Origin: Paraburkholderia sacchari
GTDB taxonomy: Bacteria > Pseudomonadota > Gammaproteobacteria > Burkholderiales > Burkholderiaceae
Assembly: GCF_000785435.2 (NCBI RefSeq)
Contig: NZ_JTDB02000003.1
Location: 656,856-720,855, forward strand
Reading direction: 5' to 3'
Length of the DNA: 64,000 bases
Both the position numbers and the translations under genes were made by a program. Of the stretch, positions 8,782 to 19,756 are shown piece after piece; position 1 is the first letter of the stretch; each line of letters begins with the position of its first letter. The notes beneath the pieces were generated by a model. That model worked only from the letters and a program-made list of their open reading frames with translations, made no database searches and had not been told where the DNA came from.

Positions 8782-9702
8782 TTACTGGGCCTCGCCCGGA
8801 CTGCGCGCGAACGCGTCGAGCACCGCACGAATGCCCGCGTCGAAGGGCGTGCGCCGACCGATCCCCAGCGCTTCGAGCCGCCCCGAGTCGAGGTGGCAGT
8901 CGCGCGGACGCGGTGTCGCGTCCGTGGGCGCCGTCTGCGCGACGAGTTGCGCCTCGATGCCGAGCGCGCGCGCGATGCGCTGCGCGATGTCGTATTTGGT
9001 CATCGGTTCCTCGCCGGACCATTGCGCGATGCCGCGCACCGTGCTGCCGTCCGCGCAGCGCGTGAGCAACTCGCGAATCACGAACGCGACGTCGGGCGTG
9101 AAGGTCGGATAGCGCGTGGCCCAGGCGTCCATCACCGCGGGCACGGCGCCAGCCTGCGCAGAAGCGCGGATCGCCGGCACGAGGCTCGTGACCGCCGATT
9201 CCTGCCAGTCGACGATCGGGCCGTACAGCAGCGGGAGGCGCAGCACGAGCGCGTCGTCGGCGGTGTCGAGCAGCGCGCGCTCGCCTTCGAGCTTGCTGCG
9301 GCCATAGGCGTTGAGCGGATTCGGCTCGGCATCGGGCAGATAGGGCGGGTACGCCCCGTCGAACACATAGTCGGTGGAAATCGACAACACCCACGCGCCG
9401 CGCCGCCGCGCGGCCGACGCAATGCTGCGCACGGCGTCGACATTGAGTGCGCGCGCTGCCGCCGGATCGTGCTCGCACACGTCGGGGCGGCGCTCGGCGG
9501 CGGCAATCACGATGGCGTCGGGCGCCTCTTTGGCGACGAATGCATCGACTGCGCGGGCGTCGCGCACGTCGAGCGCCACTTGCCCCGCGCCCACGCGGCT
9601 GAATGCGGTGGGCACGACCTGCCAGTTCGTCCCCGCTGCAAGCTCGCGCATGAGCGCGCGACCGAGCAGCCCGGAAGCCCCTGTTACGGCAACCTTGAAC
9701 AT
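8782..9702 (-). CDS. RmlD-like NAD(P)-dependent sugar/nucleotide reductase family protein
   Basis: A 306-residue extended short-chain dehydrogenase. The nucleotide-binding GASGLLGR is at residues 8-15, STDYVFDG follows, and the YGRSKLEGE motif provides the catalytic Tyr-x3-Lys. It resembles dTDP-4-dehydrorhamnose reductase and the regulatory beta subunit of methionine adenosyltransferase. No other rhamnose genes are nearby, so the substrate is unknown. Its start lies 13 bp after the copper chaperone gene on the same strand, so it may be co-transcribed from the CueR-controlled promoter. Confidence 0.8.
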   Translation of the reverse strand: MFKVAVTGASGLLGRALMRELAAGTNWQVVPTAFSRVGAGQVALDVRDARAVDAFVAKEAPDAIVIAAAERRPDVCEHDPAAARALNVDAVRSIASAARRRGAWVLSISTDYVFDGAYPPYLPDAEPNPLNAYGRSKLEGERALLDTADDALVLRLPLLYGPIVDWQESAVTSLVPAIRASAQAGAVPAVMDAWATRYPTFTPDVAFVIRELLTRCADGSTVRGIAQWSGEEPMTKYDIAQRIARALGIEAQLVAQTAPTDATPRPRDCHLDSGRLEALGIGRRTPFDAGIRAVLDAFARSPGEAQ

Positions 9703-9715
9703 GGCGCGCCTCGGC

Positions 9716-9922
9716 TCAGGCGCCAGCCGTGCCCGTGACGGTGTAGCCCGCCTCGTCGATAGCGGCCTTGAGCACCTCGGCGCTTTGCTTCGACTCGATG
9801 CTCACGCGGCCCGAGGCCAGATCGATCTCGACCTTCGCGGCGGCGTCGTGTTCGTGGATCGCGCGTGTGACGGCGCCGACGCAGTGTTGGCAGCTCATGC
9901 CTTCGACGTTGAACTGGATCAT
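9716..9922 (-). CDS. copZ: Copper chaperone (heavy-metal-associated domain), CopZ-like
   Basis: A 68-residue single HMA domain (PF00403). The metal-binding GMSCQHC motif is at residues 8-14 with the usual beta-alpha-beta pattern after it. It is expected to carry Cu(I) in the cytoplasm to an exporter or sequester it. It is divergent from cueR across a perfect CueR-type operator, so copper should induce it. No copper ATPase gene is present in the window. Confidence 0.9.
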   Translation of the reverse strand: MIQFNVEGMSCQHCVGAVTRAIHEHDAAAKVEIDLASGRVSIESKQSAEVLKAAIDEAGYTVTGTAGA

Positions 9923-10024
9923 GGTGTTTTCCTTCTGAAAGAGAGCGGATAAGAAGCAAATGAGGCCGTGGCCGGATTTTGCCAGTGACTGACTTTGCTG
10001 GTGACCTGGCTACCAGGCTGCGAG

Positions 10025-10061
10025 GATGCTACACCTTCCCATGGTTGGAAGGTGTAGCATC
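10025..10061 (+). promoter_or_regulatory. CueR/MerR-type operator between copZ and cueR
   Basis: A perfect inverted repeat with 15-bp arms (GATGCTACACCTTCC and its complement) separated by 7 bp. The core ACCTTCC-N7-GGAAGGT is the established CueR operator pattern. It lies between the two divergent start codons and can serve both genes. Confidence 0.9.
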
Positions 10062-10091
10062 GAATCATCGAAAGAAATACGGGAGCGCAGC

Positions 10092-10508
10092 ATGAATATC
10101 GGCGAAGCGGCGCGCGCATCGGGCGTCACGGCAAAAATGATCCGCTACTACGAGAGCGTTGGCCTGCTCGCGCCGAAGGGGCGCACGGAGTCCGGCTACC
10201 GCGTCTACGGCATGGAAGAGGTGCACGCGCTGCGCTTCATCCGCCAGGCGCGGCGGCTGGGTTTTCTCGTTGAAGATATCCGCCGCCTGCTCGCGCTCTG
10301 GCATGACCGCTCGCGCGCAAGCGCCGAGGTCAAGGCGATCGCGCTCGAGCACGTGTCCGAACTCGACCAGCGCATTGCCGAACTCACGCAGATGCGCGAC
10401 ACGCTCAAGCATCTGGCAGCCCACTGCCACGGCGACGAGCGGCCGGACTGCCCGATCATCGAACGGCTCGCCGATCCGGAACCGGTGGCGCCAGACGCCG
10501 CGGCCTGA
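10092..10508 (+). CDS. cueR: Cu(I)-responsive MerR-family regulator CueR
   Basis: A 138-residue MerR-family activator. The N-terminal winged helix-turn-helix is MNIGEAARASGVTAKMIRYYE, followed by a dimerisation coiled coil. The C-terminal metal loop has Cys112 and Cys120, matching the CueR copper ligands in position and spacing. This assigns copper (or silver/gold) rather than mercury or zinc. The ATG at 10092 is selected because it begins the helix-turn-helix. It is presumably autoregulated from the adjacent operator. Confidence 0.93.
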   Translation: MNIGEAARASGVTAKMIRYYESVGLLAPKGRTESGYRVYGMEEVHALRFIRQARRLGFLVEDIRRLLALWHDRSRASAEVKAIALEHVSELDQRIAELTQMRDTLKHLAAHCHGDERPDCPIIERLADPEPVAPDAAA

Positions 10509-10836
10509 ACTTGCAGGCGGGCGGGAGAGGTGGCGGATCGAGGCCCGGAGGTGCAACCCATGCTGGCAAATTGTCGCAACTTTCGCGATGTTATGCACAA
10601 GTCTGGTGCATTTCAACGCGTGATGCGAGAGCGTTTGCCGGAGTTGCCGACAAAATCGCCGGTAAATCATGATGTTGTCCAAATCGCCCCTATGCACCAT
10701 TCCAGAATGGAATGCACCGCATTCGATCAATTCACTGGCAAAGCCGGTTGCAATCGTTATAATGCGGGTTATCCCTTACGAGGGTAATCCCTGATGCAAA
10801 TCCACCGGGGATACACCGATCCTTGGAGAACACATC
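10509..10836. other. Leader/promoter region of the DUF3563 gene
   Basis: About 330 bp with no credible gene. It contains a TATAAT hexamer at 10758-10763 and a dyad around 10694-10717 with inner arms CCATTC/GAATGG and outer TGCA ends. A weaker dyad (TGCACAAG...TGGTGCA) lies about 100 bp upstream. These could be an operator for an unknown regulator. Confidence 0.4.
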
Positions 10837-10983
10837 ATGTTTGCATACCTTCTTGAAAAGCTGAGCAACTGGTTTGAAACTGCAGAGCGTCGCCGCCGTG
10901 AAGCGTATCTCTCGACGTCCGCAGACCTCGTGCAACTCGAGCAGCGCATCCGTTTGATCGAAATGCACGGCTACACGCGCTAA
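10837..10983 (+). CDS. DUF3563 family mini-protein
   Basis: A 48-residue protein starting MFAYLLEKLSNWFETAERRRRE and ending in a conserved acidic/arginine helix (LVQLEQRIRLIE). It matches my memory of DUF3563, a family of very small, single-helix-like proteins common in Burkholderia and relatives. A GGAG ribosome site precedes the ATG, and an intrinsic terminator follows within 50 bp, so it is a stand-alone transcript. No function is known. It is amphipathic and highly charged, with no signal peptide. Confidence 0.85.
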   Translation: MFAYLLEKLSNWFETAERRRREAYLSTSADLVQLEQRIRLIEMHGYTR

Positions 10984-11011
10984 GCAGTCAGCAGCGTTCC
11001 GCATTGCCACA

Positions 11012-11034
11012 AACCCCGCATCTGGCGGGGTTTT
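11012..11034 (+). terminator. Intrinsic terminator after DUF3563 gene
   Basis: The hairpin ACCCCGCatctgGCGGGGT is followed by a short T-run (TTTTG). Confidence 0.75.
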
Positions 11035-11092
11035 GTCATTTCTGGGATAACGTCTTGTATAGAACCAGAGGCGCTTTGATCGGGGGATATGC

Positions 11093-11425
11093 ATGAAGTC
11101 GAATCGTTCTCGTCGCAGGCGGGCGAGCCACGCGCTCATGGCGAGCGCCTTTCTGGCGGCGGCGCTGGCGAGCGCCGGCGCGCATGCAGGCGGCAAACCA
11201 TTGATTCTGGACACGCAGCAAGGCATCAGCGACGGCCAGTCAGGCATGGTGCTGCAGAACGCACCGCTTTCGGCTCAGCCGATGGTGCAGGCTCCTTCGC
11301 TGCCCACGCTGAACGGGACTGGCGCGGACGGCTCGCAGGTGCCGATCATCGTCGCGCCCTATGTGGAAGTGCCGGGTGGCGGTGGACGGCCGCCTCGGCC
11401 AATGCCACGGCCCACGCCGCAATAA
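11093..11425 (+). CDS. Small secreted hypothetical protein
   Basis: A 110-residue protein with a basic N-terminus and a hydrophobic signal sequence ending near AGAHAGG. A mature part of about 80 residues has no domain I recognise. It contains Asn/Gln/Pro-rich stretches and a C-terminal GGGGRPPRPMPRPTPQ tail. A purine-rich GGGGGATATGC stretch precedes the ATG. Periplasmic or extracellular location is inferred from the signal sequence. It lies convergent with rlmJ. Confidence 0.6.
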   Translation: MKSNRSRRRRASHALMASAFLAAALASAGAHAGGKPLILDTQQGISDGQSGMVLQNAPLSAQPMVQAPSLPTLNGTGADGSQVPIIVAPYVEVPGGGGRPPRPMPRPTPQ

Positions 11426-11488
11426 TGGCGGCGTGCATCGGGCATCGGGCAGCGCCGCGTGGCCAGCGCCACGCGGGGAGCGTGAATC

Positions 11489-12334
11489 TCAGTCGCCGCG
11501 CGATTCGATCTTGAATTGCGCACCGTCGTCCATGCTGAGCGCCTTGACAAGCCACGGCATGGTTTCCTTGAGCGTGGCCGCGAGCGTGTAGGGCGGATTC
11601 AAGATGAACATGCCGCTGCCGTACAGACCGAAACCGTCTTCAGGGGGGCGGCTGACCGAGAGCGTGACGTGCAGCCAGTTCTTTTCCTGGATGCGCTTCA
11701 ACTGCTCGGGAAAACGCTGCGATTCGGGCCGCGTGACCTGCGGATACCAGACCGCGTAAGTGCCGGTGGCAAAGCGCTGAAGCCCTTCCTCCACGCACGC
11801 GATGGTGCGTGCGTAGTCGCGTTTGTCCTCGAACGACGGATCGATCAGCACGAGCGCGCGGCGCGGCGGCGGGGGCAGCAGCGCCTTGATGCCGTCGAAG
11901 CCGTCGCCCGCGTGGATCATCACGCGGCGGCCCGCATCGCGAAAGCGGTGGCGCAGCACGTCGATCTCCGTGCTGTGCAGTTCGAACAGACGCATGCGGT
12001 CCTGTTCGCGCATCAGCCGCCAGGCGAGATAGGGCGAGCCGGGATAGAAGCGCAGTTCGCCGTCGGGATTGAGCGCCGCGACTTCATCGACATACTCGGC
12101 CAGCATCGCCGGCAGATCGGTGCGGCCCCAGAGCTTGCCGATGCCGGTGTCGAATTCGGCGTTCTTCGTGGCGTAGCCTTCGCGCAACGCGTAGGCGCCC
12201 GCGCCCGCATGGGTGTCGATGTACCAGTACGCCTTGTCCTTCTTGCCGAGGTATTGCAGCAGTTGCACGACGACGGCGTGCTTGAGGACATCGGCGTGAT
12301 TGCCGGCGTGGAAGGCGTGACGGTAGCTCAGCAT
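11489..12334 (-). CDS. rlmJ: 23S rRNA (adenine(2030)-N6)-methyltransferase RlmJ
   Basis: A 281-residue protein with the RlmJ start MLSYRHAFHAGNHADVLKH, which fixes the ATG at 12334. It has the SAM-binding segment YIDTHAGAGAY and a catalytic motif LVLIDPSFEDKRDY in place of the (N/D)PPY of many methyltransferases. It methylates A2030 of 23S rRNA. A second NPPY (residues near 260) is in the C-terminal part. It is single-standing, with no operon partner on this strand. Confidence 0.92.
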   Translation of the reverse strand: MLSYRHAFHAGNHADVLKHAVVVQLLQYLGKKDKAYWYIDTHAGAGAYALREGYATKNAEFDTGIGKLWGRTDLPAMLAEYVDEVAALNPDGELRFYPGSPYLAWRLMREQDRMRLFELHSTEIDVLRHRFRDAGRRVMIHAGDGFDGIKALLPPPPRRALVLIDPSFEDKRDYARTIACVEEGLQRFATGTYAVWYPQVTRPESQRFPEQLKRIQEKNWLHVTLSVSRPPEDGFGLYGSGMFILNPPYTLAATLKETMPWLVKALSMDDGAQFKIESRGD

Positions 12335-12503
12335 GATGGGGCGGACGCGAGGTCGGTGGGGATCGAAAAAAATGCAGGCAAGTGCGAGTGCGGCCCGGTA
12401 AAGCATGAGGGCGCGCAGGCGGGGCCGCGTATTTTACAACCCCGGCCCGACTCCGGCACAACCACCCGGCATACCGCACCGATCGCCGTGCGCACAGCGG
12501 GCC

Positions 12504-13475
12504 TCAATCGTAGCTGTCGCCGACTATCGCTTCGATCTTTTCCTTCACCTCGGGCGTGATCTTCTGTGCTACTTCGCGCGCCAGCATGTTTTCGCCGATT
12601 TGCTCGACGCGCGACGCGCCGGTAATCACCGTGCTCACGTGCGGATTCTTGAGGATCCACGCGAGCGCGAGCTGACCCACCGTGCAGTCCAGCTCCTTCG
12701 CGAAGTCCGCGAGCCGGCCGACGATCTCATTCTTGTCGGCGTCGGTGACTTCCTTGCGCAGCCAGTCGTAGCCCTGCAACAAGGCGCGGCTGCCGGCCGG
12801 CACGCCGCCACGGTATTTGCCCGTGAGCATGCCCGAGGCAAGCGGGCTCCATGTGGTGAGGCCGAGGCCGATGTCTTCATAGAGCCGCCGGTATTCGCTT
12901 TCCACGCGGCGGCGGTGGAACAGGTTGTACTGCGGCTGCTCCATGACGGGCTTGTGCAGATGATGCCGGTCCGCGATGTCCCACGCGGCGCGAATTTCGT
13001 CGGCGCTCCATTCCGACGTGCCCCAATAGAGCGCCTTGCCGCGCGAGATCATGTCGCTCATGGCCCAGACGGTTTCCTCGATGGGCGTGTTCGGATCGGG
13101 GCGATGGCAGAACACCAGATCGACGTAATCGAGCTGCAGCCGCTTGAGCGAGCCGTCGATGGCGTTCATCAGGTACTTGCGGTTGAGCGTGTGATACTGG
13201 TTGGGCGCCTCGCTCAAGCCCCAGAAGAACTTGGTGGACACCACGTAGCTCACGCGCGGCCAGGCGAGTTCCTTGAGCGCCTGACCCATGATTTCCTCCG
13301 ATTTGCCGCCCGCATAGGCCTCGGCGTTGTCGAAGAAGTTGACGCCCGCGTCGCGCGCCGCAGCAAGCGATTCGCGCGCGAGATTGCGATCGACCTGATT
13401 GCCGTAGGTGACCCACGAGCCGATGGACAGTTCGCTGACTTGCAGGCCCGAGCGGCCCAGTCGCCGATAGTTCAT
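12504..13475 (-). CDS. Aldo/keto reductase (potassium-channel beta-subunit-like)
   Basis: A 323-residue TIM-barrel oxidoreductase. The tetrad is visible as Asp and Tyr in [11 protein letters not shown], Lys in VSTKFF and His in VFCHRPD. The NADPH-binding region is near [23 protein letters not shown]. It is close to the Kv-beta/YghZ subgroup. The ATG at 13475 follows AAGGAGG by 5 nt and begins [19 protein letters not shown], the typical start. The substrate is not predictable. Confidence 0.88.
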   Translation of the reverse strand: MNYRRLGRSGLQVSELSIGSWVTYGNQVDRNLARESLAAARDAGVNFFDNAEAYAGGKSEEIMGQALKELAWPRVSYVVSTKFFWGLSEAPNQYHTLNRKYLMNAIDGSLKRLQLDYVDLVFCHRPDPNTPIEETVWAMSDMISRGKALYWGTSEWSADEIRAAWDIADRHHLHKPVMEQPQYNLFHRRRVESEYRRLYEDIGLGLTTWSPLASGMLTGKYRGGVPAGSRALLQGYDWLRKEVTDADKNEIVGRLADFAKELDCTVGQLALAWILKNPHVSTVITGASRVEQIGENMLAREVAQKITPEVKEKIEAIVGDSYD

Positions 13476-13714
13476 GAACGCCTCCTTGTAGAGCGGCCAA
13501 CTTAGCATGATCCGTGCGCGTGCGCTGAGGACTCGCGGCGCACGCCAACATTGTCGGGATCGACGTCGCGGCGCACGGGCTTCATGCACAATAGCGCGGT
13601 TGGCTGCGGCGCAACATCCGGCCGAATGGCGTAGGCAAATCCTTAAGCCATTCGACAGGTTTGACGGTATGCGTGCGCTGGAGTCTCATCTCGTCTACTA
13701 CCTGGAGGTGCTCG

Positions 13715-14518
13715 ATGTCGTCTCTCACTCTGAATATGAAGCTCGATGGCAAGGTTGCAGTCGTTACTGGCGCGGCCAGCGGCATCGGCAAGCAGATCGC
13801 GCTCACTCTCGCGCAGGCGGGCGCGGCGGTTGCCATCGCCGACCTCAACCAGAGCGGCGCCGACGCCGTGGCCGCGGAGATCAAGGGCGCGGGCGGCAAG
13901 GCCATCGGCGTGGCCATGGACGTCACGAGCGAAGAGGCTGTGAACCAGGGCATCGACCGCGTGGCGGCCGAGCTTGGCCCGGTCGACATCCTCGTTTCGA
14001 ACGCGGGCATCCAGATCGTGAACCCCATCGAAAACTACGCGTTCTCCGACTGGAAGAAGATGCAGGCCATTCACGTGGACGGCGCGTTCCTCACCACCAA
14101 GGCCGTGCTCAAGCATATGTACAAGGACGATCGCGGCGGCGTCGTGATCTACATGGGCTCGGTGCATTCGCACGAGGCTTCGCCGCTCAAGTCGGCGTAT
14201 GTCGCGGCCAAGCATGCGCTGCTGGGTCTCGCGCGCGTGCTCGCGAAGGAAGGCGGCAAGCACAATGTACGCTCGCACGTGGTTTGCCCGGGCTTCGTGC
14301 GCACGCCGCTGGTGGAAAAGCAGATTCCCGAGCAGGCCAAGGAACTCGGCATTTCCGAGGAGGAAGTGGTCAAGCGCGTGATGCTGGGCGGCACCGTCGA
14401 TGGCATCTTCACGACGGTCGAGGACGTGGCGCAAACGGTGCTGTTCCTCTCGGCGTTCCCGAGCGCGGCCTTTACGGGCCAGTCGTTCGTGGTGAGCCAC
14501 GGCTGGTTCATGCAATAA
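13715..14518 (+). CDS. bdhA: 3-hydroxybutyrate dehydrogenase
   Basis: A 267-residue classical short-chain dehydrogenase with GAASGIG for NAD binding, SNAG and the catalytic YVAAK. The C-terminus SHGWFMQ and the [17 protein letters not shown] block match 3-hydroxybutyrate dehydrogenases. It would oxidise 3-hydroxybutyrate, released from polyhydroxybutyrate, to acetoacetate. A TGGAGG site lies 6 nt before the ATG. The patatin-like gene follows 15 bp later in an apparent operon. Confidence 0.88.
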   Translation: MSSLTLNMKLDGKVAVVTGAASGIGKQIALTLAQAGAAVAIADLNQSGADAVAAEIKGAGGKAIGVAMDVTSEEAVNQGIDRVAAELGPVDILVSNAGIQIVNPIENYAFSDWKKMQAIHVDGAFLTTKAVLKHMYKDDRGGVVIYMGSVHSHEASPLKSAYVAAKHALLGLARVLAKEGGKHNVRSHVVCPGFVRTPLVEKQIPEQAKELGISEEEVVKRVMLGGTVDGIFTTVEDVAQTVLFLSAFPSAAFTGQSFVVSHGWFMQ

Positions 14519-14533
14519 CGCGGAGAGCCGGCC

Positions 14534-15892
14534 ATGGCGCAGCGCAAGAAAGGGCGGGTCGAATCGGGCGCGGTCGGCGATGAGGCCGGCGCGCGCACTG
14601 GAACCGGGTTGCGATCCAATGGGCGATCCGAGGCAGGTTCCGCCAAGGAGCCGGGCTCGCCGGCGCGCGCAAAGCCGGCGCCTTCGTCAGCCGCGCGCCC
14701 GCAGTCGTTTGTGTCGAGCTGCGCGAGCGAGTCCGGGCAGTGGGAAACCATCGCGCTCACGCTGCAAGGCGGCGGCGCGCTGGGTGCCTACCAGGCGGGC
14801 GTCTACGAAGGCCTGGTCGAAGCCGGCATCACGCCCAACTGGATCGCGGGCATCTCGATCGGCGCGCTCAATACGGCGCTGATCGCGGGCAACGCGCCCG
14901 AGCATCGCGTGGCGCGGCTGCGCGAGTTCTGGGAGACGATCTGCCAGCCCGCGTACACGCCGCCGTTGCCGGCCTTCATCGAGCATGCTTTGTTCAACTC
15001 GGGCGAGGCCATCCGCAAAACCTTCACGGCCATGCAGGCGGCGAGTGCGGTGGTCGAAGGCCAGAAGGGCTTTTTCGTGCCGCGCGTTCCGCCGCCGCTG
15101 CCGCAGGCGTCCGGGCATCCGGAGAAGGCGAGCTATTACGACACCAAGCCGCTCAAGGCCACGCTCGAACGCCTGTGCGACTTCGATCGCATCAATTCGC
15201 GCGAGATTCGCGTGTCGGTCGGGGCCGTGAACGTGGCGAGCGGCAACTTCGCCTACTTCGACAACGCCACCACCAAATTGCGGCCCGAGCACTTCATCGC
15301 CTCGGGGGCGTTGCCGCCTGGTTTCGCGGCGGTGGAGATCGACGGCGAGTATTACTGGGACGGCGGGCTGATGTCGAATACGCCGCTCTACGAGGTGATC
15401 CAGACATCGCCCCGGCGCGATACGCTCGCGTTCCAGGTGGATTTATGGAGCGCGCGCGGGCCGGTGCCCGACAGCATCGCCGACGTTCAGGGCCGCGTGA
15501 AGGACATTCAGTATTCAAGCCGCACGCGTCTCGTGACCGACATGCTCCAGCGTGCACAGCGTTACCGGCATGTGCTGCGCGAGGTGCTGGATCGCGTCGC
15601 TCCCGAGCATCGGGACGACGCATGGGTCAAGCTGGCCGACGAGCTCTCTTGCTCGAAGAAATACAACGTGATCCACCTGATCTACCGGCAGAAGGAGTAC
15701 GAGGGCCACTTCAAGGACTTCCAGTTCGGCATCTCGACGATGCGCGAGCACTGGGCGAGCGGCCTGGAGGATATTCGCGCGTCGCTCGCTCAGCCGGACT
15801 GGCTCGACAAGCCCGACAACGACTCCGGCTTTGTCACGCACGACATTCATCGTGACAGCCGGGGGCCCGGCAATGGGGAGCACGGCAGCTAG
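14534..15892 (+). CDS. Patatin-like phospholipase with C-terminal DUF3734-like region
   Basis: A 452-residue protein. About 70 low-complexity residues precede the patatin domain. The oxyanion loop is GGGALGAYQAG, the nucleophile elbow is GISIG and the catalytic Asp is in DGGLMSN. A C-terminal region (IYRQKEYEGHFKDFQFG) resembles DUF3734. Its place directly after 3-hydroxybutyrate dehydrogenase suggests a role in lipid or polyhydroxybutyrate-granule turnover, but this is inference from context only. A bidirectional terminator follows. Confidence 0.87.
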   Translation: MAQRKKGRVESGAVGDEAGARTGTGLRSNGRSEAGSAKEPGSPARAKPAPSSAARPQSFVSSCASESGQWETIALTLQGGGALGAYQAGVYEGLVEAGITPNWIAGISIGALNTALIAGNAPEHRVARLREFWETICQPAYTPPLPAFIEHALFNSGEAIRKTFTAMQAASAVVEGQKGFFVPRVPPPLPQASGHPEKASYYDTKPLKATLERLCDFDRINSREIRVSVGAVNVASGNFAYFDNATTKLRPEHFIASGALPPGFAAVEIDGEYYWDGGLMSNTPLYEVIQTSPRRDTLAFQVDLWSARGPVPDSIADVQGRVKDIQYSSRTRLVTDMLQRAQRYRHVLREVLDRVAPEHRDDAWVKLADELSCSKKYNVIHLIYRQKEYEGHFKDFQFGISTMREHWASGLEDIRASLAQPDWLDKPDNDSGFVTHDIHRDSRGPGNGEHGS

Positions 15893-15913
15893 CGAGCAGC
15901 GCCTTCAGAAAAC

Positions 15914-15949
15914 AAAAAGCGCCCGTTCTTTCGAACGGGCGCTTTTTTT
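15914..15949. terminator. Bidirectional intrinsic terminator
   Basis: A near-perfect stem AAAAAGCGCCCGTTC with its complement has a 4-nt loop, with A-run and T-run on the two sides. It serves both the patatin gene (+) and tyrB (-). Confidence 0.92.
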
Positions 15950-15975
15950 CCTGCCTGTGTTGTGCCGGTGTTGCC

Positions 15976-17175
15976 TTACTTCAGCACTTGCACGACGGCG
16001 TGAGCCACGGCGTCGAGGTTGCGCGTGTTCAGCGCGGCCACGCAGATGCGGCCCGTGCTCACGGCGTAGATGCCGAATTCTTCGCGCAGGCGATCGACTT
16101 GCGCCGCCGTCAGGCCCGAGTACGAGAACATGCCGCGCTGTACGTTGATGAAGTTGAAGTCGCGGTCCACGCCCGCTGCCGCGAGGCGCTCGACGAGGCC
16201 CGTGCGCATTGCGCGGATGCGGTTGCGCATTTCGCCCAGTTCGGTTTCCCACATCGCGCGCAGTTCGGCCGAGCCGAGCACCGCTGCGACCACCGAGCCG
16301 CCGTGCGTCGGCGGGTTCGAGTAGTTCGTGCGGATCACGCGCTTGAGCTGCGAGAGCACGCGTGCCGACTCTTCCTTGCTGTTGGTGATGATCGACAGCG
16401 CGCCCACGCGCTCGCCATACAGCGAGAACGACTTCGAGAACGACGACGAAACGAACACGTTGAGTTCCGAAGCCGCGAACAGGCGCACGACTTCGCCGTC
16501 TTCGGCGATGCCGTCACCGAAACCTTGATAAGCGATGTCGAGGAACGGCACGAGGTTGCGCGCCTTCACGGCCTCGATCACCTGCTTCCACTGGTCGATC
16601 GTGAGGTCCACGCCGGTCGGGTTGTGGCAGCAAGCGTGCAGCACGACGACGGTGCCCGCGGCGTAGCTGTTGAGCGCGTTCAGCATGCCTTCGAAGTTCA
16701 CGCCGTTGGTCTGCGCGTCGTAGTACGGGTAGGCGACCACTTCGAAGCCCGCGCTTTCGAACAGCGCACGGTGGTTTTCCCAGCTCGGGTCGCTGATCGC
16801 GACCTTGGCGTTCGGGTTCACGCGCTTGAGGAAATCGGCGCCGATCTTCAGTGCCCCCGTGCCGCCCAGTGCCTGCGCCGTGACGACGCGGCCTGCCGCG
16901 ATCAGCGGCGAGTCGTCGCCGAGCAGCAGCTTTTGCACGGCTGCGTCATAGGCGGCAATGCCTTCGATGGGCAGATAGCCGCGCGGCAGACCGGCTTCGA
17001 CGCGGGCCTTTTCCGCCTCGCGCACCGCGCGCAGCAGCGGAATCTTGCCTTCTTCGTTGGTGTACACGCCCACGCCGAGGTTCACCTTGGTCGCGCGCGT
17101 ATCGGCGTTATAGGCTTCGTTCAGACCCAGGATCGGGTCGCGGGGGGCGAGTTCGACAGCGGAAAAGAGGGACAT
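15976..17175 (-). CDS. tyrB: Aromatic amino acid / aspartate aminotransferase
   Basis: A 399-residue class I PLP aminotransferase starting MSLFSAVELAPRDPILGLNEAY, typical of TyrB/AspC. HACCHNPTGVDLT, the PLP-lysine motif SSSFSKSFSLYGERVG and RTNYSNPPTHGG are all present. It transfers amino groups between aromatic amino acids or aspartate and 2-oxoglutarate. Specificity between TyrB and AspC cannot be settled by eye. It is divergent from uvrB across a 268-bp gap. Confidence 0.9.
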   Translation of the reverse strand: MSLFSAVELAPRDPILGLNEAYNADTRATKVNLGVGVYTNEEGKIPLLRAVREAEKARVEAGLPRGYLPIEGIAAYDAAVQKLLLGDDSPLIAAGRVVTAQALGGTGALKIGADFLKRVNPNAKVAISDPSWENHRALFESAGFEVVAYPYYDAQTNGVNFEGMLNALNSYAAGTVVVLHACCHNPTGVDLTIDQWKQVIEAVKARNLVPFLDIAYQGFGDGIAEDGEVVRLFAASELNVFVSSSFSKSFSLYGERVGALSIITNSKEESARVLSQLKRVIRTNYSNPPTHGGSVVAAVLGSAELRAMWETELGEMRNRIRAMRTGLVERLAAAGVDRDFNFINVQRGMFSYSGLTAAQVDRLREEFGIYAVSTGRICVAALNTRNLDAVAHAVVQVLK

Positions 17176-17443
17176 GATGATTCGGCAAAAGTGAGTGAGA
17201 AGCTCGGTGGGCCGCGCGCTGCGGGTATTGCGGGTTGCGTCGGGCAGCCGGCCACGCAGCTCGCCATTGTAACGAATCCTCGGGCCGTTTTTTCGCCGAC
17301 AGCGACATTGGCGGGGCCATTTTTTCAATGCCGACCGACGGTTGGGCGCCGGATGGCTCGCCATGGCCCGCCTTGGTGAGGGCAGCGGCGAGATTGCGCA
17401 AGACGCTAGAATAGTTGTTTGCTCCGCGCCCAGGATGTCACCC

Positions 17444-19517
<2,074 letters not shown>

Positions 19518-19525
<8 letters not shown>

Positions 19526-19578
19526 GCGGGGTCGAGCGGCCTGAGCGCCGCCGTAAGCCAGCACGCCGTAAGCCAGCA
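19518..19578 (+). repeat. Short tandem repeats abutting the uvrB stop codon
   Basis: CGGCCTGAGCG, which contains the uvrB stop, recurs 19 bp later. GCCGTAAGCCAGCA is then repeated in tandem with a 15-bp period. This looks like slippage-type duplication just past the coding sequence. Confidence 0.7.
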
Positions 19579-19672
19579 TTAAGGAAGCCTCGCTAAAACC
19601 CTGTTGCAGTGAGGTTTTCCGCGTGCGGCACTTTGTTCCGCGCCGGCATAGGTGTTAAACTCCGCCATTATT

Positions 19673-19691
19673 GAGAATTGTTCGCATTATC
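19673..19691 (+). promoter_or_regulatory. Putative Fur box before ftrA
   Basis: GAGAATTGTTCGCATTATC matches the 19-bp Fur consensus GATAATGATAATCATTATC at 13 positions. It sits about 65 bp upstream of ftrA in an AT-rich patch, as expected for an iron-repressed promoter. Confidence 0.7.
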
Positions 19692-19756
19692 GTTATTACG
19701 TACATGTGCGCAACGGTTCGATGGTCAAATCATTCATAAGAACACCAGGAGTTTCG

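Noticed and set aside
17176..17443. LexA box in front of uvrB
   Set aside because: No CTGT-N8-ACAG site is visible in the spacer; only a weak TAGAAT-like hexamer.
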